DNA from: Microbacterium aurum
Lineage (GTDB): Bacteria > Actinomycetota > Actinomycetes > Actinomycetales > Microbacteriaceae
Direction: 5' to 3'
NCBI RefSeq assembly: GCF_016907815.1
Contig: NZ_JAFBCQ010000001.1
Coordinates: 1,922,001 to 1,986,000, forward strand
Length of the DNA stretch: 64,000 nucleotides
Shown here: in pieces, positions 1-9,044 of the stretch
Numbering within the stretch: position 1 is the first letter of the stretch
Layout: each line of letters opens with the position of its first letter
Translations under genes and position numbers: made by a program
Notes under the pieces: model-generated
Told to the model about the DNA's origin: nothing
The model's input: the letters and a program-made list of their open reading frames with translations, nothing else
Databases searched by the model: none

Positions 1-2
1 GG

Positions 3-326
3 GCCGAGCTGTGTCGGCGTTTCCCGCTCGGGGTCACGGCCGGCCGCCGCCACGACTGGTACCGCGTCACCGGTCGCGACGGCCGGTGGCTGCTGCCCGA
101 CTGGACGCGCGTCGCACAGGAGTGGGACGCCGTGCACCTCACGGGCCTCGCCTACCTGACCGCCGCGACGCGCGAGATCGAGGTGGATGCCGAGTACTCG
201 AGCGTCATCGGTGGGTGGGGCCCCGACGAGACCTACTGGCTCACCGGCCTCGTGCGCGAGGTCGAAGGCCCGCGCGTGCACTGGCAGGCGCATGCCCCGG
301 AAGGACCGTGGGACCGGGCACCCTGA
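3..326 (+). CDS. Hypothetical protein, 5'-truncated by window edge
   Basis: An open frame enters from the left edge and ends with TGA at 324-326, giving the last 107 residues of a protein whose start lies outside the window. The visible part is rich in Trp, Arg and Glu (DWYRVTGRDGRWLLPDW near the edge, then GGWGPDETYWLTGL). No membrane segment or catalytic motif is apparent and I do not recognise the family. It converges on the PPK2-like gene with only 6 bases between stops. Strong GC3 bias in this frame supports it as coding. Internal ATG/GTG codons exist, but the frame stays open upstream of them. Confidence 0.6.
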   Translation, partial: AELCRRFPLGVTAGRRHDWYRVTGRDGRWLLPDWTRVAQEWDAVHLTGLAYLTAATREIEVDAEYSSVIGGWGPDETYWLTGLVREVEGPRVHWQAHAPEGPWDRAP

Positions 327-332
327 CCCGGA

Positions 333-1148
333 TCACTCCGCCGCGGCGTCATCCGGGAGAATGGTCGCGACGTAGTCGGGCACGTAGTTCTGCAGTTCGC
401 GCGGAGGGCGTTCGTATCCGCCCGACGGCGGGCGCGGCGGGATCACGATCGGGGCGCGCTCGACATGCTCGTAGGGAATCTGAGACAGCAGGTGATGGAT
501 CATGTTGATCCGCCCGCGGCGCTTGTCGTCGTTGTCGACCTCGAACCAGCGTGCCTCGGGGATGTCGGTGTGCACGACCATCGTGTCCTTCGCGCGCGAA
601 TAGTCCTCCCACTTGGTGATCGACAGGACGTCGTTGGGGGAGAGCTTCCACCGCCGCAGCGGATCGTCGTTGCGTGAGCGGAACCGTTTCTCCTGCTCCA
701 CATCGGACACGCTGAACCAGTACTTCAGGAGCAGGACGCCGTCTTCGACCAGCATCCGCTCGAAGATCGGCGCCTGGTGGAGGAACCGGTGGTACTCGAT
801 GTTGGTGCAGTAGCCCATGACGTGCTCGACGCCCGCGCGGTTGTACCAGGAGCGATCCATCAGCACGATCTCGCCGGCGGCCGGCAGATGCGGCACGTAG
901 CGCTGGAAGTACCACTGGGTCTTCTCGCGTTCGGTCGGTGTCGGGAGGGCGACGACCCGCGTGACGCGGGGATTGAGGTACTGCGAGACGCGGCTGATGG
1001 TCGAGCCCTTGCCCGCGGCATCGCGCCCTTCGAAGATGACGACGACACGGGCGCCGCTTGCCTGCACCCAGGCCTGCATATCGACGAGCCGGGCTTGCAG
1101 GGCCTTCAGCTCCTTCTCGTACACCTTCTTCGGCATCCGCTCGCTCAT
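333..1148 (-). CDS. Polyphosphate kinase 2 (PPK2) family protein
   Basis: A 271-residue cytoplasmic kinase of the PPK2 family, which transfers phosphate between polyphosphate and nucleotides. The Walker A motif GRDAAGKG is at about residues 41-48, and the family signature MDRSWYNRAGVE, with the Walker B Asp, is at about 97-108. The lid-like R/K-rich segment RFRSRNDDPLRRWKLSP follows. The length fits a single-domain PPK2. I chose the ATG at 1148 (MSERMPKK) because TACGCT sits exactly 6 bases upstream (1155-1160), a leaderless-type promoter. The longer frame to 1232 runs into dapD. Direction of catalysis (ADP versus GDP or AMP phosphorylation) cannot be read from the sequence. Confidence 0.92.
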   Translation of the reverse strand: MSERMPKKVYEKELKALQARLVDMQAWVQASGARVVVIFEGRDAAGKGSTISRVSQYLNPRVTRVVALPTPTEREKTQWYFQRYVPHLPAAGEIVLMDRSWYNRAGVEHVMGYCTNIEYHRFLHQAPIFERMLVEDGVLLLKYWFSVSDVEQEKRFRSRNDDPLRRWKLSPNDVLSITKWEDYSRAKDTMVVHTDIPEARWFEVDNDDKRRGRINMIHHLLSQIPYEHVERAPIVIPPRPPSGGYERPPRELQNYVPDYVATILPDDAAAE

Positions 1149-1167
1149 GTGTCGAGCGTAGTGGTGC

Positions 1168-2112
1168 TCAGGCGTGCAGCGCCTCGTTGAGCGTGACGCC
1201 CTTACCCTCGCGGCGCACGGCCTCGATCGCACCCGACAGCGAGTTACGGCGGAACAGGATGCCGTTCTGACCCGACAGCTGTGCGCCCTTGACGACGGGG
1301 CGGGTGCCGTCGTGCAGCGGCGCCTCGTTCGCGAGCACGATCTTCGACCCGGCCGTGACGTACAGGCCCGCCTCCACGATGCAGTCGTCGCCGAGCGAGA
1401 TGCCGATGCCGGCGTTCGCTCCGAGGAGCGTCCGCGCGCCGATCGACACGCGGTGCGTGCCGCCGCCCGAGAGCGTCCCCATGATGGATGCGCCGCCGCC
1501 GATGTCCGACCCGTCGCCGACCGTGACGCCCTGCGAGATGCGACCCTCGACCATCGAGGCGCCGAGCGTGCCGGCGTTGAAGTTCACGAAACCCTCGTGC
1601 ATGACCGTCGTTCCGGGCGCCAGGTGTGCGCCGAGCCGCACGCGCGAGGCATCGGCGATGCGCACGCCGGCGGGGGTGACGTAGTCCGTCAGGCGCGGGA
1701 ACTTGTCGATGCCCTGGGTCTGGATGCCGGCGCGCTGCAGCGCCGGACGCAGGCGTGCCGCCGCCTCGGGGTGGACGGGCCCGGCCGTCGTCCATGCGAC
1801 GTTCGGCAGATGGGAGAAGATGCCCGTGAGGTCGAGCTCGTTCGGCGCGACCAGCAGATGCGACAGGGCGTGCAGACGCAGGTAGGCGTCGCTCGTGCTG
1901 CTCGGGGCGGCATCGAGGTCGATCTCGACCACGACGACCTCGACCGTGACCTCGCGGCGCTCGTCGGGCCCGGCGAACGGCTCCAAGGCCGAGGTGTCGG
2001 CGGATGCCGGGGCGCGCCCGGCCTCGGGGGCGGGGTACCAGGTGTCGAGCACGGTGCCGTCGGCGGCCCGCGTGGCAAGGCCGGCACCCCAGATCCATCG
2101 TTCGTCGGTCAT
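1168..2112 (-). CDS. dapD: 2,3,4,5-tetrahydropyridine-2,6-dicarboxylate N-succinyltransferase
   Basis: A 314-residue enzyme that succinylates tetrahydrodipicolinate in the succinylase branch of meso-DAP/lysine biosynthesis, acting in the cytoplasm as a trimer. The C-terminal half shows hexapeptide-repeat character of a left-handed beta helix ([57 protein letters not shown]). Length and the N-terminal domain match the actinobacterial DapD type (about 317 residues). The start is the ATG at 2112, with TACGCT ending 6 bases upstream (2119-2124) and no Shine-Dalgarno. It is divergent from dapE, which uses its product after transamination, so two pathway genes share a 74-base promoter region. Confidence 0.95.
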   Translation of the reverse strand: MTDERWIWGAGLATRAADGTVLDTWYPAPEAGRAPASADTSALEPFAGPDERREVTVEVVVVEIDLDAAPSSTSDAYLRLHALSHLLVAPNELDLTGIFSHLPNVAWTTAGPVHPEAAARLRPALQRAGIQTQGIDKFPRLTDYVTPAGVRIADASRVRLGAHLAPGTTVMHEGFVNFNAGTLGASMVEGRISQGVTVGDGSDIGGGASIMGTLSGGGTHRVSIGARTLLGANAGIGISLGDDCIVEAGLYVTAGSKIVLANEAPLHDGTRPVVKGAQLSGQNGILFRRNSLSGAIEAVRREGKGVTLNEALHA

Positions 2113-2186
2113 GCATCCAGCGTATCGGCGTCCCGCCGGCATCCCGCCCCGGGTCGTGCCCGACCGCCGCGGATAGAATCGACGCC

Positions 2187-3263
2187 ATGCCCGAGCTCGA
2201 CCTCACCGCCACGTCCGTCGACCTCACGCGCGCGATCTGCGACATCCCCAGCGTGTCGGGGCAGGAGACCCCGCTCGCGGATGCGATCTTCCGGGCCGTG
2301 AGCGCCCTCGACCACCTGGACGTGTACCGCGACGGCGACACGATCGTGGCGCGCACCCGGCTCGGCCGCGCGCAGCGGGTCGCGATCGCCGGCCACATCG
2401 ACACGGTGCCCATCAACGATAACCTCCCGACGCGCGACATCGAGATCGACGGCGAGCCGTACCTCTGGGGCCGCGGCACTGTCGACATGAAGGGCGGCAC
2501 CGCGGTGCAGCTGCGCCTCGCCGCCGAGCTCGTCGCGCCCCGCGTCGACATCACCTGGCTCTGGTACGACAACGAAGAGGTGGATGCCGACCTCAACGGC
2601 CTCGCGCGCCTCGCCCGCAGCCGACCCGACCTGTTCGAGGCCGACTTCGCGATCCTCGGGGAGCCCTCGAACGGTCAGGTCGAGGGCGGCTGCAACGGCA
2701 CGCTGCGTGTCGTCGCCCGCACGCACGGCGTCCGCGCGCACAGCGCGCGGGCGTGGATGGGGGAGAACGCCATCCACCGCGCCGCCCCGATCCTCGCCCG
2801 CCTCGCCGAGTACCGTCCGCGCGAGGTCGCGGTCGACGGTCTCGTCTACCGGGAGAGCTTGAACGCGGTGCGCATCTCCGGGGGCGTCGCCGGCAACGTC
2901 ATCCCCGATCGCTGCGACGTCGAGATCAACTACCGCTTCGCGCCCAGCCGCACCCTCGAGCAGGCAGCGGAGCACGTGCGCGCCGTCTTGGAGGGCTTCG
3001 AGGTCGAGGTCGTCGACGGCGCGGCCGGTGCCCGCCCGGGCCTGGACGCCCCGTTGGCGCAGGAGTTCCTCGCCGCCGTCGGCGCCGAGCAGCGGCCGAA
3101 GTACGGCTGGACCGATGTGGCGCGCTTCGCGGCGCTGGGCGTCCCCGCCGTCAACTACGGCCCGGGCGACCCGAGCCTTGCTCACCACGACGAGGAGCGC
3201 GTGCCGTACGCGCAGATCGAGGACGTCGAGCGGGGCCTGCGCGCGTGGCTGAGCGCGCGCTGA
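2187..3263 (+). CDS. dapE: Succinyl-diaminopimelate desuccinylase
   Basis: A 358-residue M20-family metallohydrolase that releases succinate from N-succinyl-LL-DAP, the step before DAP epimerisation. Two-zinc ligands are visible: H70 and D72 (AGHIDTVP), D100 ([10 protein letters not shown]), E130/E131 (YDNEEVDA), E at LGEPSNGQ, and the C-terminal His in SLAHHDEE. Residues about 170-290 form the lid/dimerisation domain. The start ATG at 2187 has TAGAAT ending 7 bases before it (2174-2179) and no Shine-Dalgarno, so the transcript is probably leaderless. Its 3' end overlaps the next gene by 19 bases. Confidence 0.95.
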   Translation: MPELDLTATSVDLTRAICDIPSVSGQETPLADAIFRAVSALDHLDVYRDGDTIVARTRLGRAQRVAIAGHIDTVPINDNLPTRDIEIDGEPYLWGRGTVDMKGGTAVQLRLAAELVAPRVDITWLWYDNEEVDADLNGLARLARSRPDLFEADFAILGEPSNGQVEGGCNGTLRVVARTHGVRAHSARAWMGENAIHRAAPILARLAEYRPREVAVDGLVYRESLNAVRISGGVAGNVIPDRCDVEINYRFAPSRTLEQAAEHVRAVLEGFEVEVVDGAAGARPGLDAPLAQEFLAAVGAEQRPKYGWTDVARFAALGVPAVNYGPGDPSLAHHDEERVPYAQIEDVERGLRAWLSAR

Positions 3264-4486
3264 CGTCGGATGCCGCGGCGCCCGCACCGGAGCGGGGCCT
3301 GCTCGCGCTGCGTCCTGCGCTGGCCGTCGCCGTGCTGTATGCCGGTGCGCGCATCATCACGACGCTCTTCCTGATCATCGCGGCCGGGCTGTCGGGTCCC
3401 ACCTCGCGCTTCGGAGCCGATGCCACCCTCGGCACGCTCTCGATGGGCTGGGACGCGCAGTGGTACTGGGTGGTCGCGACGTCGGGCTACCCGACCGACC
3501 TGCCGCTCGATGACGCCGGGACCGTGACGAACAACGCCTGGGCGTTCATGCCGGTGTACCCCGCTCTCTCGCGCGCGCTGTCGGTGGTGCTCGGCGGTCA
3601 GTACCCGCTCGCGGCTGTCATGTTGGCCATCGTCGCGGGCTATTTCGCCTGTCTCGTGCTGTTCCACCTGCTGCGCGAGCGCATCGGCAAGGGCACCGCG
3701 CTCTGGGCGGTCGCGCTGCTCGCGGCATCCCCGCTCGGCGCCATCTTCCAGATGGGCTATGCCGAGAGCCTCTTCCTGCTCTGGCTGTTCCTCGCGCTGT
3801 GGCTGCTCGTGCAGCGCCGGTTCGGCTGGTTGTACCTCCTCATTCCGCTCATGGGATACACCCGTCCCGGGGTGCTCGCGTTCGCGCTGCTGCTGGGGCT
3901 GTACGGCATCCGTCGCTGGTGGCGACGACGCGCCGACCCGCTGCCGGCGCCCGAGGCCGTGCACATCGTGCTGCTGGGCCTGCTCGCCGTGCTCATCGGA
4001 TTCTCGTGGCAGGTGATCGCCGGCTACGTCACCGGCGACCCGAGCGCGTATCTCGAGACCGAGCTGTCGTGGCGGCGCGGCTGGATCGGCGAGGGCGACG
4101 GCGGGTTCGTGCCGCTGTCGGGGTTCGTGCAGGCGGCGGCCCTGTGGTTCCGCCTGTGGGGCCTGCCCGAGGTGCTGGGCTACGTCGCACTGGGGGCGGC
4201 GGTGCTCGCCCTGGCGGCGCTGCTGCTGTTCGAGCCCCACGTACGACGGCTGGGTCCGGAGGTGCGGCTGTGGTCGGCCAGCTACCTCGTGTACCTGCTG
4301 CTGGTGTTCTTCCCGCAGTCGAGCATCTTCCGGCTGCTGCTGCCGCTCGCACCGTTATACGGCGCGATCGCCGGTCCCCGGCATCCGGCATGGCGGCTCG
4401 GGATGCTGGGGCTCGGCCTTCTCGGCCAATGGTGGTGGATCTACGAGATGCTCGCCCTCGGCAACTCCTATACCCAGATCCCGTGA
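3245..4486 (+). CDS. PIG-V/mannosyltransferase-like integral membrane protein
   Basis: A 413-residue polytopic membrane protein with roughly ten hydrophobic segments. The motif GWDAQWYWVVATSGYP near residue 70 and AFMPVYP after it resemble the WDxxWY / FFPLYP region of PIG-V (GT-C fold) mannosyltransferases, which use polyprenyl-phosphate-linked sugars at the outer membrane face. YAESLFLL and the C-terminal HPAW loop fit the same fold. The GTG start at 3245 lies inside dapE (19-base overlap), implying translational coupling, although no lysine-pathway role is suggested. Acceptor and donor cannot be inferred; an envelope glycan or lipid is a reasonable guess. No gene follows for 87 bases. Confidence 0.72.
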   Translation: MAERALTSDAAAPAPERGLLALRPALAVAVLYAGARIITTLFLIIAAGLSGPTSRFGADATLGTLSMGWDAQWYWVVATSGYPTDLPLDDAGTVTNNAWAFMPVYPALSRALSVVLGGQYPLAAVMLAIVAGYFACLVLFHLLRERIGKGTALWAVALLAASPLGAIFQMGYAESLFLLWLFLALWLLVQRRFGWLYLLIPLMGYTRPGVLAFALLLGLYGIRRWWRRRADPLPAPEAVHIVLLGLLAVLIGFSWQVIAGYVTGDPSAYLETELSWRRGWIGEGDGGFVPLSGFVQAAALWFRLWGLPEVLGYVALGAAVLALAALLLFEPHVRRLGPEVRLWSASYLVYLLLVFFPQSSIFRLLLPLAPLYGAIAGPRHPAWRLGMLGLGLLGQWWWIYEMLALGNSYTQIP

Positions 4487-4573
4487 CCGTATTCAGGCGT
4501 ATCGGTGTGGCGGCCGGGACTGTCAGCGTACCGATAAACTTGATGTGTAGTCCGATGACGAAAGGGAGCCGCA

Positions 4574-4747
4574 ATGGCAGCCATGAAGCCGCGAACCGGG
4601 GACGGACCGATGGAGGCCGTGAAGGAGGGGCGCCTGATCATCGTGCGCGTTCCCCTCGAGGGCGGCGGACGACTCGTCGTCTCTGTCAATGACGAAGAGG
4701 CGAAGGAACTCCACGGAGTGCTCGGTGAGGTCGTCGGCGCCGCCTGA
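4574..4747 (+). CDS. DUF3117 domain-containing small protein
   Basis: A 57-residue protein beginning MAAMKPRTGDGPMEAVKEGR, matching the conserved actinobacterial DUF3117 family of unknown function at full length. It is acidic and has no membrane segment or cysteine. A clear Shine-Dalgarno (AAAGGGAG at about 4561-4568) precedes the ATG by 6 bases, and a TAAACT hexamer at 4535-4540 could be the -10 box of a short (about 27-base) leader. This makes it one of the leadered genes in a window with many leaderless ones. It is followed by a hairpin terminator. Confidence 0.88.
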   Translation: MAAMKPRTGDGPMEAVKEGRLIIVRVPLEGGGRLVVSVNDEEAKELHGVLGEVVGAA

Positions 4748-4766
4748 CACCTCAGCTCACGAATGG

Positions 4767-4790
4767 ATGGCCGGTCTGCGGACCGGCCAT
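4767..4790. terminator. Bidirectional hairpin between convergent genes
   Basis: A perfect 10-bp inverted repeat (ATGGCCGGTC / GACCGGCCAT) with a TGCG loop lies between the DUF3117 stop and the O-methyltransferase stop. There is no long U tract, as is usual in actinobacteria. Its position suggests it terminates both converging transcripts. Confidence 0.7.
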
Positions 4791-4809
4791 TCGTCGTCTC
4801 CGCGGCGTC

Positions 4810-5451
4810 TCAGCGCTGCTCCGCCGCCACCGTCGTCAGCTGGAGCAGGCCTTCGCCCGCGATCGAGAGCGCGCCGAGGACGGCGGGGGAGGCCTGCGTC
4901 TCCTGAATGAGGGTGCGGTAGGCGGTCGTGACGGCGTCGCGGCGGACCGGGTCGGCGACGGCGCCCCCGGCGAGGACGCGCGGGATCAGCACGGTGCCGC
5001 CGGCGCGGACCAGGCGCAGCCCGTGCTCGACGTAGTCGATGACGCCCTCCTCGTCGGCATCCACGAGGACGATGTCGTACGACGCCTCGTTCATGCGGGG
5101 AAGCACATCGGCGGCGCGGCCGGTGATGAATCGAGCGCGCGCCGGCGGCACCTTCGCGTCCACGAAGGCGGCGCGGGCGGCGGCGAGGTGCTCGGGCTCC
5201 TTGTCGATGGTCGTGAGGGTCGCCCGCGGCGAGCCGCGCAGCAGCCACAGGCCCGACACCCCCGCGCCGGTGCCGATCTCGACGATGTTCAAGGCGGCGG
5301 TCGCGGCGGCGATGACGGCGATCTGCGCGCCGACGGCGGGACTGACCGGGGCGGCGCCGAGCTCCAGAGCGTGGGCTCGCGCCCGCTCGATGGGGTCGGG
5401 CTCGACGGTCACCTCGTCGACGTACCTGCGGATCGCGTCGTGATCGGCCAT
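4810..5451 (-). CDS. O-methyltransferase (SAM-dependent, COMT/YrrM type)
   Basis: A 213-residue class I SAM methyltransferase of the O-methyltransferase family 3 type. The SAM-binding glycine motif is NIVEIGTGAGVSGLWLL (about 55-71), the acidic strand end is TTIDKEPEH, and the metal/substrate region is YDIVLVDADEEGVIDY. The ATG at 5451 was chosen because GGGGAGGAAG lies just upstream (complement of 5456-5465) with TACGCT further up as a possible -10. The extension to 5577 lacks these signals. This family methylates catechol-like hydroxyls in a divalent-metal-dependent way; the substrate here is unknown. Homologues often sit beside tatB and mrp in actinobacteria. Confidence 0.88.
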   Translation of the reverse strand: MADHDAIRRYVDEVTVEPDPIERARAHALELGAAPVSPAVGAQIAVIAAATAALNIVEIGTGAGVSGLWLLRGSPRATLTTIDKEPEHLAAARAAFVDAKVPPARARFITGRAADVLPRMNEASYDIVLVDADEEGVIDYVEHGLRLVRAGGTVLIPRVLAGGAVADPVRRDAVTTAYRTLIQETQASPAVLGALSIAGEGLLQLTTVAAEQR

Positions 5452-5522
5452 GTGCTTCCTCCCCTGCCAGCGTACGTCGCGCGGAGCGCGGTGCCCCGCA
5501 GGCGCACGGGTAACCTTGAGGC

Positions 5523-5900
5523 ATGTTCTTCGGCCTCGACTGGGACAAACTCGTCCTGATCCTGATCGTGGCCGCACTCCTGGTGGGACCCGAGCGCCTC
5601 CCGCGCTACGCCGAGTCGCTCGCGCGGCTCACGGTGCGCGCCCGCGAGTGGCTGAGCGGTGCCAAGACGCGCGTGAAGGAGGAGCTGGGCGACGACTTCG
5701 ACGACGTCGAGTGGCGCAAGCTCGACCCGCGTCAGTACGACCCGCGACGGATCATCCGCGATGCGCTGCTCGAGGACGCCCCGGTTCCCACTGTGCAGGC
5801 CGCCGCCGTCGGCACGGCGATCGCCGCGACCGCGACGACGCCGCTCGCGGCCTCCTTCGACCCGCAGCGCGACGTCCCGTTCGACAACGAGGCCACCTGA
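5523..5900 (+). CDS. tatB: Sec-independent translocase subunit TatB-like
   Basis: A 125-residue protein with one N-terminal membrane helix (LVLILIVAALLVGPERLP, about residues 10-27), including the Gly-Pro hinge typical of TatA/TatB, followed by an amphipathic helix and a charged then flexible cytoplasmic tail. The phenylalanine/glycine start MFFGLDWDKL and the length favour TatB over TatA. TatB partners TatC in twin-arginine export, but no tatC or tatA is nearby. TAACCT at 5511-5516 ends 6 bases before the ATG, a leaderless-type start. It converges on mrp. Confidence 0.85.
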   Translation: MFFGLDWDKLVLILIVAALLVGPERLPRYAESLARLTVRAREWLSGAKTRVKEELGDDFDDVEWRKLDPRQYDPRRIIRDALLEDAPVPTVQAAAVGTAIAATATTPLAASFDPQRDVPFDNEAT

Positions 5901-5936
5901 CGCGCGCGCCCAGGTGTCTCCGGTGCGTCGCGCGCG

Positions 5937-7142
5937 TCAGCGCGGCGTGAAGGGCAACGGCCGACGGGCGAGGCCCCGCGGATGCATCGCGAGCGCGTCG
6001 GCGACGCGGGCGATCTGAACGGCAGCCGGGTCGGTCGGTTCGGCGACGACGACCGGCACCCCGGCATCGCCGCCGCGGCGCAGCGCGGGGCTGAGCGGCA
6101 CCGAGGCGAGGAGCGGCACCGCCCCCGCGTCCGGACCTGCGGCGTCTGCGCCCCCGGCATCCGGGCCCCCGGTGCCCGCACCCCCGGTCGTGGACAGTGC
6201 CGCGGCGACGGCGGCGCCGCCGCCGGAGCCGAACAGGTCGAGGGTCGTGCCGTCGGGCAGGGTCATCGCCGCCATGTTCTCCACGACCCCGATGACGCGC
6301 TGTCCGGTCTGTGCGGCGACGAGTCCGCTGCGCACGGCGACGTCGGATGCCGCGGTCTGCGGCGTCGTGACCACGAGGACGTCGGCATGGGGGAGCAGCT
6401 GCCCCACCGAGATCGCGACGTCGCCGGTGCCCGGCGGCATGTCGATCAGGAGGATGTCGAGATCGCCGAAGAACACATCGGTGAGGAACTGCGACACCGT
6501 CCGGTGCAGCATGGGCCCCCGCCACGCCACCGCCGCCGAGGCCGGCTGGTCGCGCGGCAGGAACATGCCGATGGAGATGGTCTTCACGCCGTAGGCGACC
6601 GGGGGCAGCATGAGGTCGTCGATGCGCGTGGGCGCGGGTGGCCGACCGTCGTCGTCCGTCAGGCCCAGCAGCGCCGGGATCGAGAAGCCGTGCACGTCGG
6701 CGTCGATGAGGCCGACGGCGAGACCCCGTGCGGCGAGCGCGACGGCGAGGTTCGCGGTGAGCGTCGACTTGCCGACGCCGCCCTTGCCGCTGGTGACCGC
6801 GACGACGCGCGTGAGACTGTCGGGACCGAACGGCATCTGCCGCGCCGCGCGGCCGCCGCGCAGGCGCTCGGTCAGCGCCTGGCGCTCCGTCGGCGTCATC
6901 ACCCCGACCGACAGGTCGACCTCGTCGATGCCCGGGACGGATGCCGCGGCATCCGTCACCTCGCGGGAGATCCGGTCGGCGGCGGGGCAGCCGACGATCG
7001 TGAGCGCGATGTGCACGTGCGCCACGGTGCCGTCGACCTCGACGCCACGCACCATGTCGAGCTCTGCGAGCGGCCGGCGCAGTTCCGGATCGGTGACGGC
7101 GCCCACGGCCGCGCGCACCGCGGCGGAGAGGTCGCCGGTCAC
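5937..7142 (-). CDS. Mrp/ApbC-family iron-sulfur cluster carrier ATPase
   Basis: A 401-residue protein with an N-terminal MIP18/DUF59 domain (residues 1-95) and a deviant Walker A P-loop, KGGVGKST, at 120-127. The Asp-rich switch (LIDADVHG) and QTAASD follow. This family carries Fe-S clusters to apoproteins. I see no CXXC pair in the ATPase domain, although bound-cluster family members usually have one. Residues about 320-345 hold a repetitive insertion (PDAGGADAAGPDAG) not expected in the family. The GTG start (7142) overlaps the stop of the DUF1003 gene (GTGA), so mrp is the last gene of an MgtE-like/DUF1003/mrp operon. Confidence 0.9.
   Translation of the reverse strand: MTGDLSAAVRAAVGAVTDPELRRPLAELDMVRGVEVDGTVAHVHIALTIVGCPAADRISREVTDAAASVPGIDEVDLSVGVMTPTERQALTERLRGGRAARQMPFGPDSLTRVVAVTSGKGGVGKSTLTANLAVALAARGLAVGLIDADVHGFSIPALLGLTDDDGRPPAPTRIDDLMLPPVAYGVKTISIGMFLPRDQPASAAVAWRGPMLHRTVSQFLTDVFFGDLDILLIDMPPGTGDVAISVGQLLPHADVLVVTTPQTAASDVAVRSGLVAAQTGQRVIGVVENMAAMTLPDGTTLDLFGSGGGAAVAAALSTTGGAGTGGPDAGGADAAGPDAGAVPLLASVPLSPALRRGGDAGVPVVVAEPTDPAAVQIARVADALAMHPRGLARRPLPFTPR
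6937..6956. repeat. HIP-like palindrome within mrp
   Basis: A perfect 20-bp palindrome, ACGGATGCCGCGGCATCCGT, lies inside the mrp coding region and encodes T-DAAAS. It is one of at least five copies of the same core in this window. Confidence 0.85.
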
Positions 7143-7681
7143 GGCTCGCGACTGCCTGCGGCCGGTTCGGCGCTCTCGCGGGCATCGCGGCTGTCGTCGA
7201 GCTGCGCGAGCAGCGACTTCAACTCCTGGCGCAGCACGTCACGCGTCACGACCTGTCCCGACACGTCCGTCAGCGCCATCCGCAGCGCCACGACCTCGCG
7301 GGCGAGGTACTCCGTGTCGGCGAGGTTGCGCTCGGCGCGCTGACGGTCCTGCTCGATCTGCACGCGGTCGCGGTCGTCCTGCCGGTTCTGTGCGAGCAGG
7401 ATCAGGGGAGCGGCATACGACGCCTGCAGCGACAGGATCAGCGTCAGCAGGGTGAAGTTCGTCTCGGCGGGGTCGAACTGCCACTGCCGATCCGCCGTTG
7501 TATTCCAGATCAGCCATACCGCGACGAAGACCGTCATCCCGATGAGGAATCCGCTCGTGCCCATCGCCCGGGCGAACGCCTCGGAGAAGCGCCCGAACCG
7601 GTCGCGCGAGGGCTGCGGCGCGCGCCGCGTCCCGCGCCCGAGGGGCGCATCGAGAACCGGTTGCCGTTTCTTCCGCGCCAT
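7139..7681 (-). CDS. DUF1003 domain-containing membrane protein
   Basis: A 180-residue protein with a basic N terminus, two membrane helices (GFLIGMTVFVAVWLIWNT and TLLTLILSLQASYAAPLIL) and the DUF1003 signature AAPLILLAQNRQDDRDR. A helical, charged cytoplasmic tail (residues about 120-175) looks like coiled coil. The ATG at 7681 overlaps the stop of the upstream MgtE-like gene by one base (TGATG), and its own stop overlaps the mrp start. The three-gene arrangement is common in actinobacteria. DUF1003 has no firmly assigned function; the neighbour suggests a link with divalent-cation handling, which is inference. Confidence 0.88.
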   Translation of the reverse strand: MARKKRQPVLDAPLGRGTRRAPQPSRDRFGRFSEAFARAMGTSGFLIGMTVFVAVWLIWNTTADRQWQFDPAETNFTLLTLILSLQASYAAPLILLAQNRQDDRDRVQIEQDRQRAERNLADTEYLAREVVALRMALTDVSGQVVTRDVLRQELKSLLAQLDDSRDARESAEPAAGSREP

Positions 7682-8973
7682 CACAGCCGCACCCCCGGCC
7701 GCACCGGAGCGGGGCCGGATGCCGCGGCATCCGCCTCATCGCCGTCGTGAGAGCGCCAGTCCTCCGGCAGGAGGTAGTCCAGCACGTCGTCGACGCTGAC
7801 CGCGCCGACGAGGCGATGGGCTTGGTCGACGACCGGGACCGAGACGAGGTTGTAACTCGCGAGCAGGCGCGCCACCTCGGCGGCCGAGGCCGTCACCGGC
7901 AGCGCGTCGACGGTGTCGTCGATGATCGCGCCGAGCCGCTCGTGCGGGGGATAGCGCAGCATCCGCTGGAAGTGGACCGTGCCGAGCAGGCGCCCGGTGG
8001 GCGTCTCGTACGGCGGGAGAGTGACGAAGACGGCGGCGGCGAGGGCGGGGTGCAGCTCATGCCGGCGGATGAGGGCGAGGGCCTCGGCCACAGTGGCGTC
8101 GGCCGAGAGCACGATCGGCTCGCTCGTCATGAGGCCGCCGGCGGTGTCGGGGCCGTACTTCAGGAGGGCGCGCACGTCCTCGGCCTCCTCCGGCTCCATG
8201 AGTTCGAGAAGCTCTTCGCGCTGTTCCTCGGGCAGCTGTGCGAGGACGTCGGCCGCGTCGTCGGGCTCCATCTGGTCGAGGATGTCGGCGGCGCGCTCAT
8301 CGCCGAGGGCTTCGAGGATGTGGACCTGCTCCTCCTCGGGCATCTCCTCGAGAGCGTCGGCGAGACGGTCGTCGGAGAGCTCCTCGGCGACCTCGAGCAG
8401 ACGCTCCTCGGGCAGATCCAGCAGCGTGTTGGCGAGATCGGCGGGCTTGAGCTCGGAGTAGGTGGCGACGAGCTGCTCCGCCGACTGCGACTCACCGGGG
8501 GACAGGTGCTCGCGCACATCCGTCCAGTTCGCGAACGTCGTCGGTCCCTTCGCGAACGGCGAGGCGCTGGTCTTGGGCTTGCGCAGGAACAGCTGGCCGA
8601 TGTCCCATTCGCCCAGGCGATCGCGCTCGATGGCGACGTCCTCGATGACGGCCTCGCCGGAGCCGTCGGTGAAGTACACCTTGCGGCCGAGCAGCTCGGT
8701 CATCACCCGCACCTCGCCACCGCGCTGCTGGAAGCGGCGCACGTTGATGAGTCCGGTCGTGATGACCTGACCCGACTGGATGGACGTGACGCGCCCGATG
8801 GAGAGGAAGACGTGCCGGCGACCGGGGATCTCGACGACGAGGCCGACGACTCGCGGCGGATCGTCTTTTCGGTAGATGACGACGACGTCACGGACCTTGC
8901 CGAGCCGGTCGCCCGCGGGGTCGAAGACGGTGCAGCCGACCAGGCGTGCCACGAAAACCCTCTGCGTACTCAC
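7681..8973 (-). CDS. MgtE N-terminal/CBS domain protein lacking the transporter membrane domain
   Basis: A 430-residue soluble protein. Residues 1-130 hold two PRC-barrel-like beta segments (VGCTVFDPAGDRLGKVRDV; LLGRKVYFTDGSGEAVIEDV). About 160-275 is the helical MgtE N domain (repeats such as LPEERLLEVAEELSDDRLADALEEM). About 285-410 is a CBS pair. MgtE Mg2+ channels carry the N and CBS domains as Mg2+ sensors in front of five membrane helices, but here no membrane segment follows, so it cannot be a channel alone. The GTG start has TACGCT ending 6 bases upstream (8980-8985). It is the first gene of the operon with DUF1003 and mrp. Confidence 0.88.
   Translation of the reverse strand: MSTQRVFVARLVGCTVFDPAGDRLGKVRDVVVIYRKDDPPRVVGLVVEIPGRRHVFLSIGRVTSIQSGQVITTGLINVRRFQQRGGEVRVMTELLGRKVYFTDGSGEAVIEDVAIERDRLGEWDIGQLFLRKPKTSASPFAKGPTTFANWTDVREHLSPGESQSAEQLVATYSELKPADLANTLLDLPEERLLEVAEELSDDRLADALEEMPEEEQVHILEALGDERAADILDQMEPDDAADVLAQLPEEQREELLELMEPEEAEDVRALLKYGPDTAGGLMTSEPIVLSADATVAEALALIRRHELHPALAAAVFVTLPPYETPTGRLLGTVHFQRMLRYPPHERLGAIIDDTVDALPVTASAAEVARLLASYNLVSVPVVDQAHRLVGAVSVDDVLDYLLPEDWRSHDGDEADAAASGPAPVRPGVRL
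7716..7733. repeat. HIP-like palindrome in MgtE-like gene
   Basis: A perfect 18-bp palindrome, CGGATGCCGCGGCATCCG, lies near the 3' end of the MgtE-like gene and encodes DAAAS in its C-terminal tail. Confidence 0.85.
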
Positions 8974-9044
8974 TCGTCCAGCGTAGTCCGGGAGCCTCCG
9001 GCCGGACGGGGACGGCGCTGAACACGGCGTGACAAGATGGGACG

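Noticed and set aside
1174..2301. 375-codon plus-strand frame over dapD
   Set aside because: Antisense shadow; dapD on the minus strand has hexapeptide repeats and the expected length.
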